Shown in pieces: positions 63,001 through 64,000 of a stretch of DNA of 64,000 bases; the stretch's first letter is position 1; every line of letters begins with the position of its first letter. The notes beneath the pieces were generated by a model. That model worked only from the letters and a program-made list of their open reading frames with translations, was not told where the DNA came from and searched no databases. The position numbers and the translations under genes are program-made. This stretch comes from Lanius collurio (lineage: Eukaryota; Chordata; Aves; Passeriformes; Laniidae). The DNA is taken from NCBI GenBank assembly GCA_020086605.1, contig JACBWW010000012.1, positions 18,473,753 through 18,537,752 of the forward strand, read 5' to 3'.

Positions 63001-64000
63001 AGCTGATAACCAGTTTAAGAGAAGGGCCTGAATACAGTCTTTTGAGAGGGAATAATGCCCTTTAATTCTTCCCTTCCTGAATTGTATATGGGATCATCAT
63101 TTGAGAGCTTCAAATACTTGAACTCTGGAAGATGGTGCTTGTGATCTGCAGAAATCAGCACCTGACATGACCTGAGCAATCCATGCCTTTTTCACTTGTG
63201 CATGGGAAGCAGGTGTCTTTAAGCAGAAATGTTGACAACTTAGGCTTGATTTTGCAGAATTAGGAGGTGTCTAAGGAATGAGCAAGGTCAGCCTGCACTT
63301 TTTATCAGCTCTTGAGAACTGCCTACGTTTCCAGGTCTCTTGATTGCAGCACATTTTTTCAAGAGGGAAATATTGAAGTTGTTCTCTTTTATAGATTCAA
63401 TGAGTGGGAAGTTGCAGGGGAACACTTCCGATCTGTCTTGGTCCCTGTTCTATTTGCTGCCTTTCTTCTAAGGTTCTGCTTTATTGGAGAATTACTTTTT
63501 TCTCTTCTTGATCTTTGTCACTCCAGTAGTTGCTGTAATCCTCTTAGATGTTTGTGATGCTCTTAAACATGAGAGTGAAGTGTATGCTTTGTTGTCTTTA
63601 AATTCCTTTTGTCTTTGTTCTGGGGGAGCACAGTTGGCAGGTATTATGCAATAGGTAATCTCATCTAGTGATTAAACAAGATCTTGTTAATGGAAAAACA
63701 GAAACAAAAATAAGTTGAAAAGGAGCTAGACTGGAATCAAGCTGAAGTGCTTTGTTCCTGTTTCTGTTGATGATAACCTGTAAACATTAGCACAGTTCCT
63801 TCAGTTTTGTTCCCTGCTTTAATAATAGTAAAGCACTTTAAAGGACCATTATGAGCATGAAATCTTCTAATAAAGTTAGTCATAGCATACATCAAGTATG
63901 AAAGATTAGTCTTTTGTCTAAAATATGTGGATTTTATGCTCAACAGGTTGTAACTTTTAAAGAAGCTTTTAGCTTTTATTTGTAAGGCTACTCTAATTGG

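Larger units (their letters stand above)
57103..64000 (+). other. AVL9: AVL9 intron 1 (partial)
   Basis: Sequence after the AVL9 exon 1 donor to the end of the window. It contains the rest of the CpG island, an old LINE relic near 58755 and a CR1 piece at 59828. Open frames are short and unrelated to known proteins, and no second AVL9 exon is visible. Confidence 0.7.

Overview
This is a 64 kb stretch of vertebrate nuclear DNA, almost certainly from a bird. The coding parts are multi-exon genes with GT-AG introns, the start sites of three genes lie in CpG islands, and the only abundant dispersed repeat is CR1, with avian-type 3' ends that carry the tail motif of the ATAGAATCATAGAAT kind. I rebuilt each gene exon by exon, and the reading phase closes across every junction.

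Layout, left to right: (1) SACM1L, plus strand, 424-12009. The 5' exons lie outside the window; the last 14 coding exons (406 residues) are present, including the phosphatase active site and two C-terminal membrane spans. (2) SNRPD1, plus strand, 14901-20548, complete in four exons (119 residues), with a CpG-island promoter and a strong CTCF-like site. (3) SLC6A20, minus strand, 34298-21938, complete in 11 exons (592 residues), tail-to-tail with SNRPD1. (4) A gene-poor gap of about 7 kb. (5) LZTFL1, minus strand, 51171-41599, complete in 10 coding exons (297 residues), with a CpG island and a consensus RFX X-box. (6) About 5.9 kb of CR1-rich DNA holding one decayed PDE1C-like exon. (7) AVL9 exon 1, plus strand, 57037-57102, followed by intron sequence to the window end.

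SACM1L, SLC6A20 and LZTFL1 form a conserved block (human 3p21.31). SNRPD1 (human chromosome 18) sits inside this block, and AVL9 with the PDE1C-like exon (both human 7p14.3) sits at its right edge, so the window appears to record at least two rearrangement junctions. The genes do not form a pathway: SACM1L is an ER/Golgi PI4P phosphatase, SNRPD1 an Sm core protein, SLC6A20 an imino-acid transporter, LZTFL1 a regulator of BBSome and ciliary traffic, and AVL9 a late-secretory DENN-related protein.

No novel gene system was found. The points most worth a second look are the SNRPD1 insertion in the block, a probable U12-type intron in SACM1L, the X-box at LZTFL1, the CTCF-like site at SNRPD1, and the orphan PDE1C exon next to AVL9 without the usual LSM5 neighbour. 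Coordinates were read by eye; exon ends were checked by phase and by homology recalled from memory, not by alignment software.
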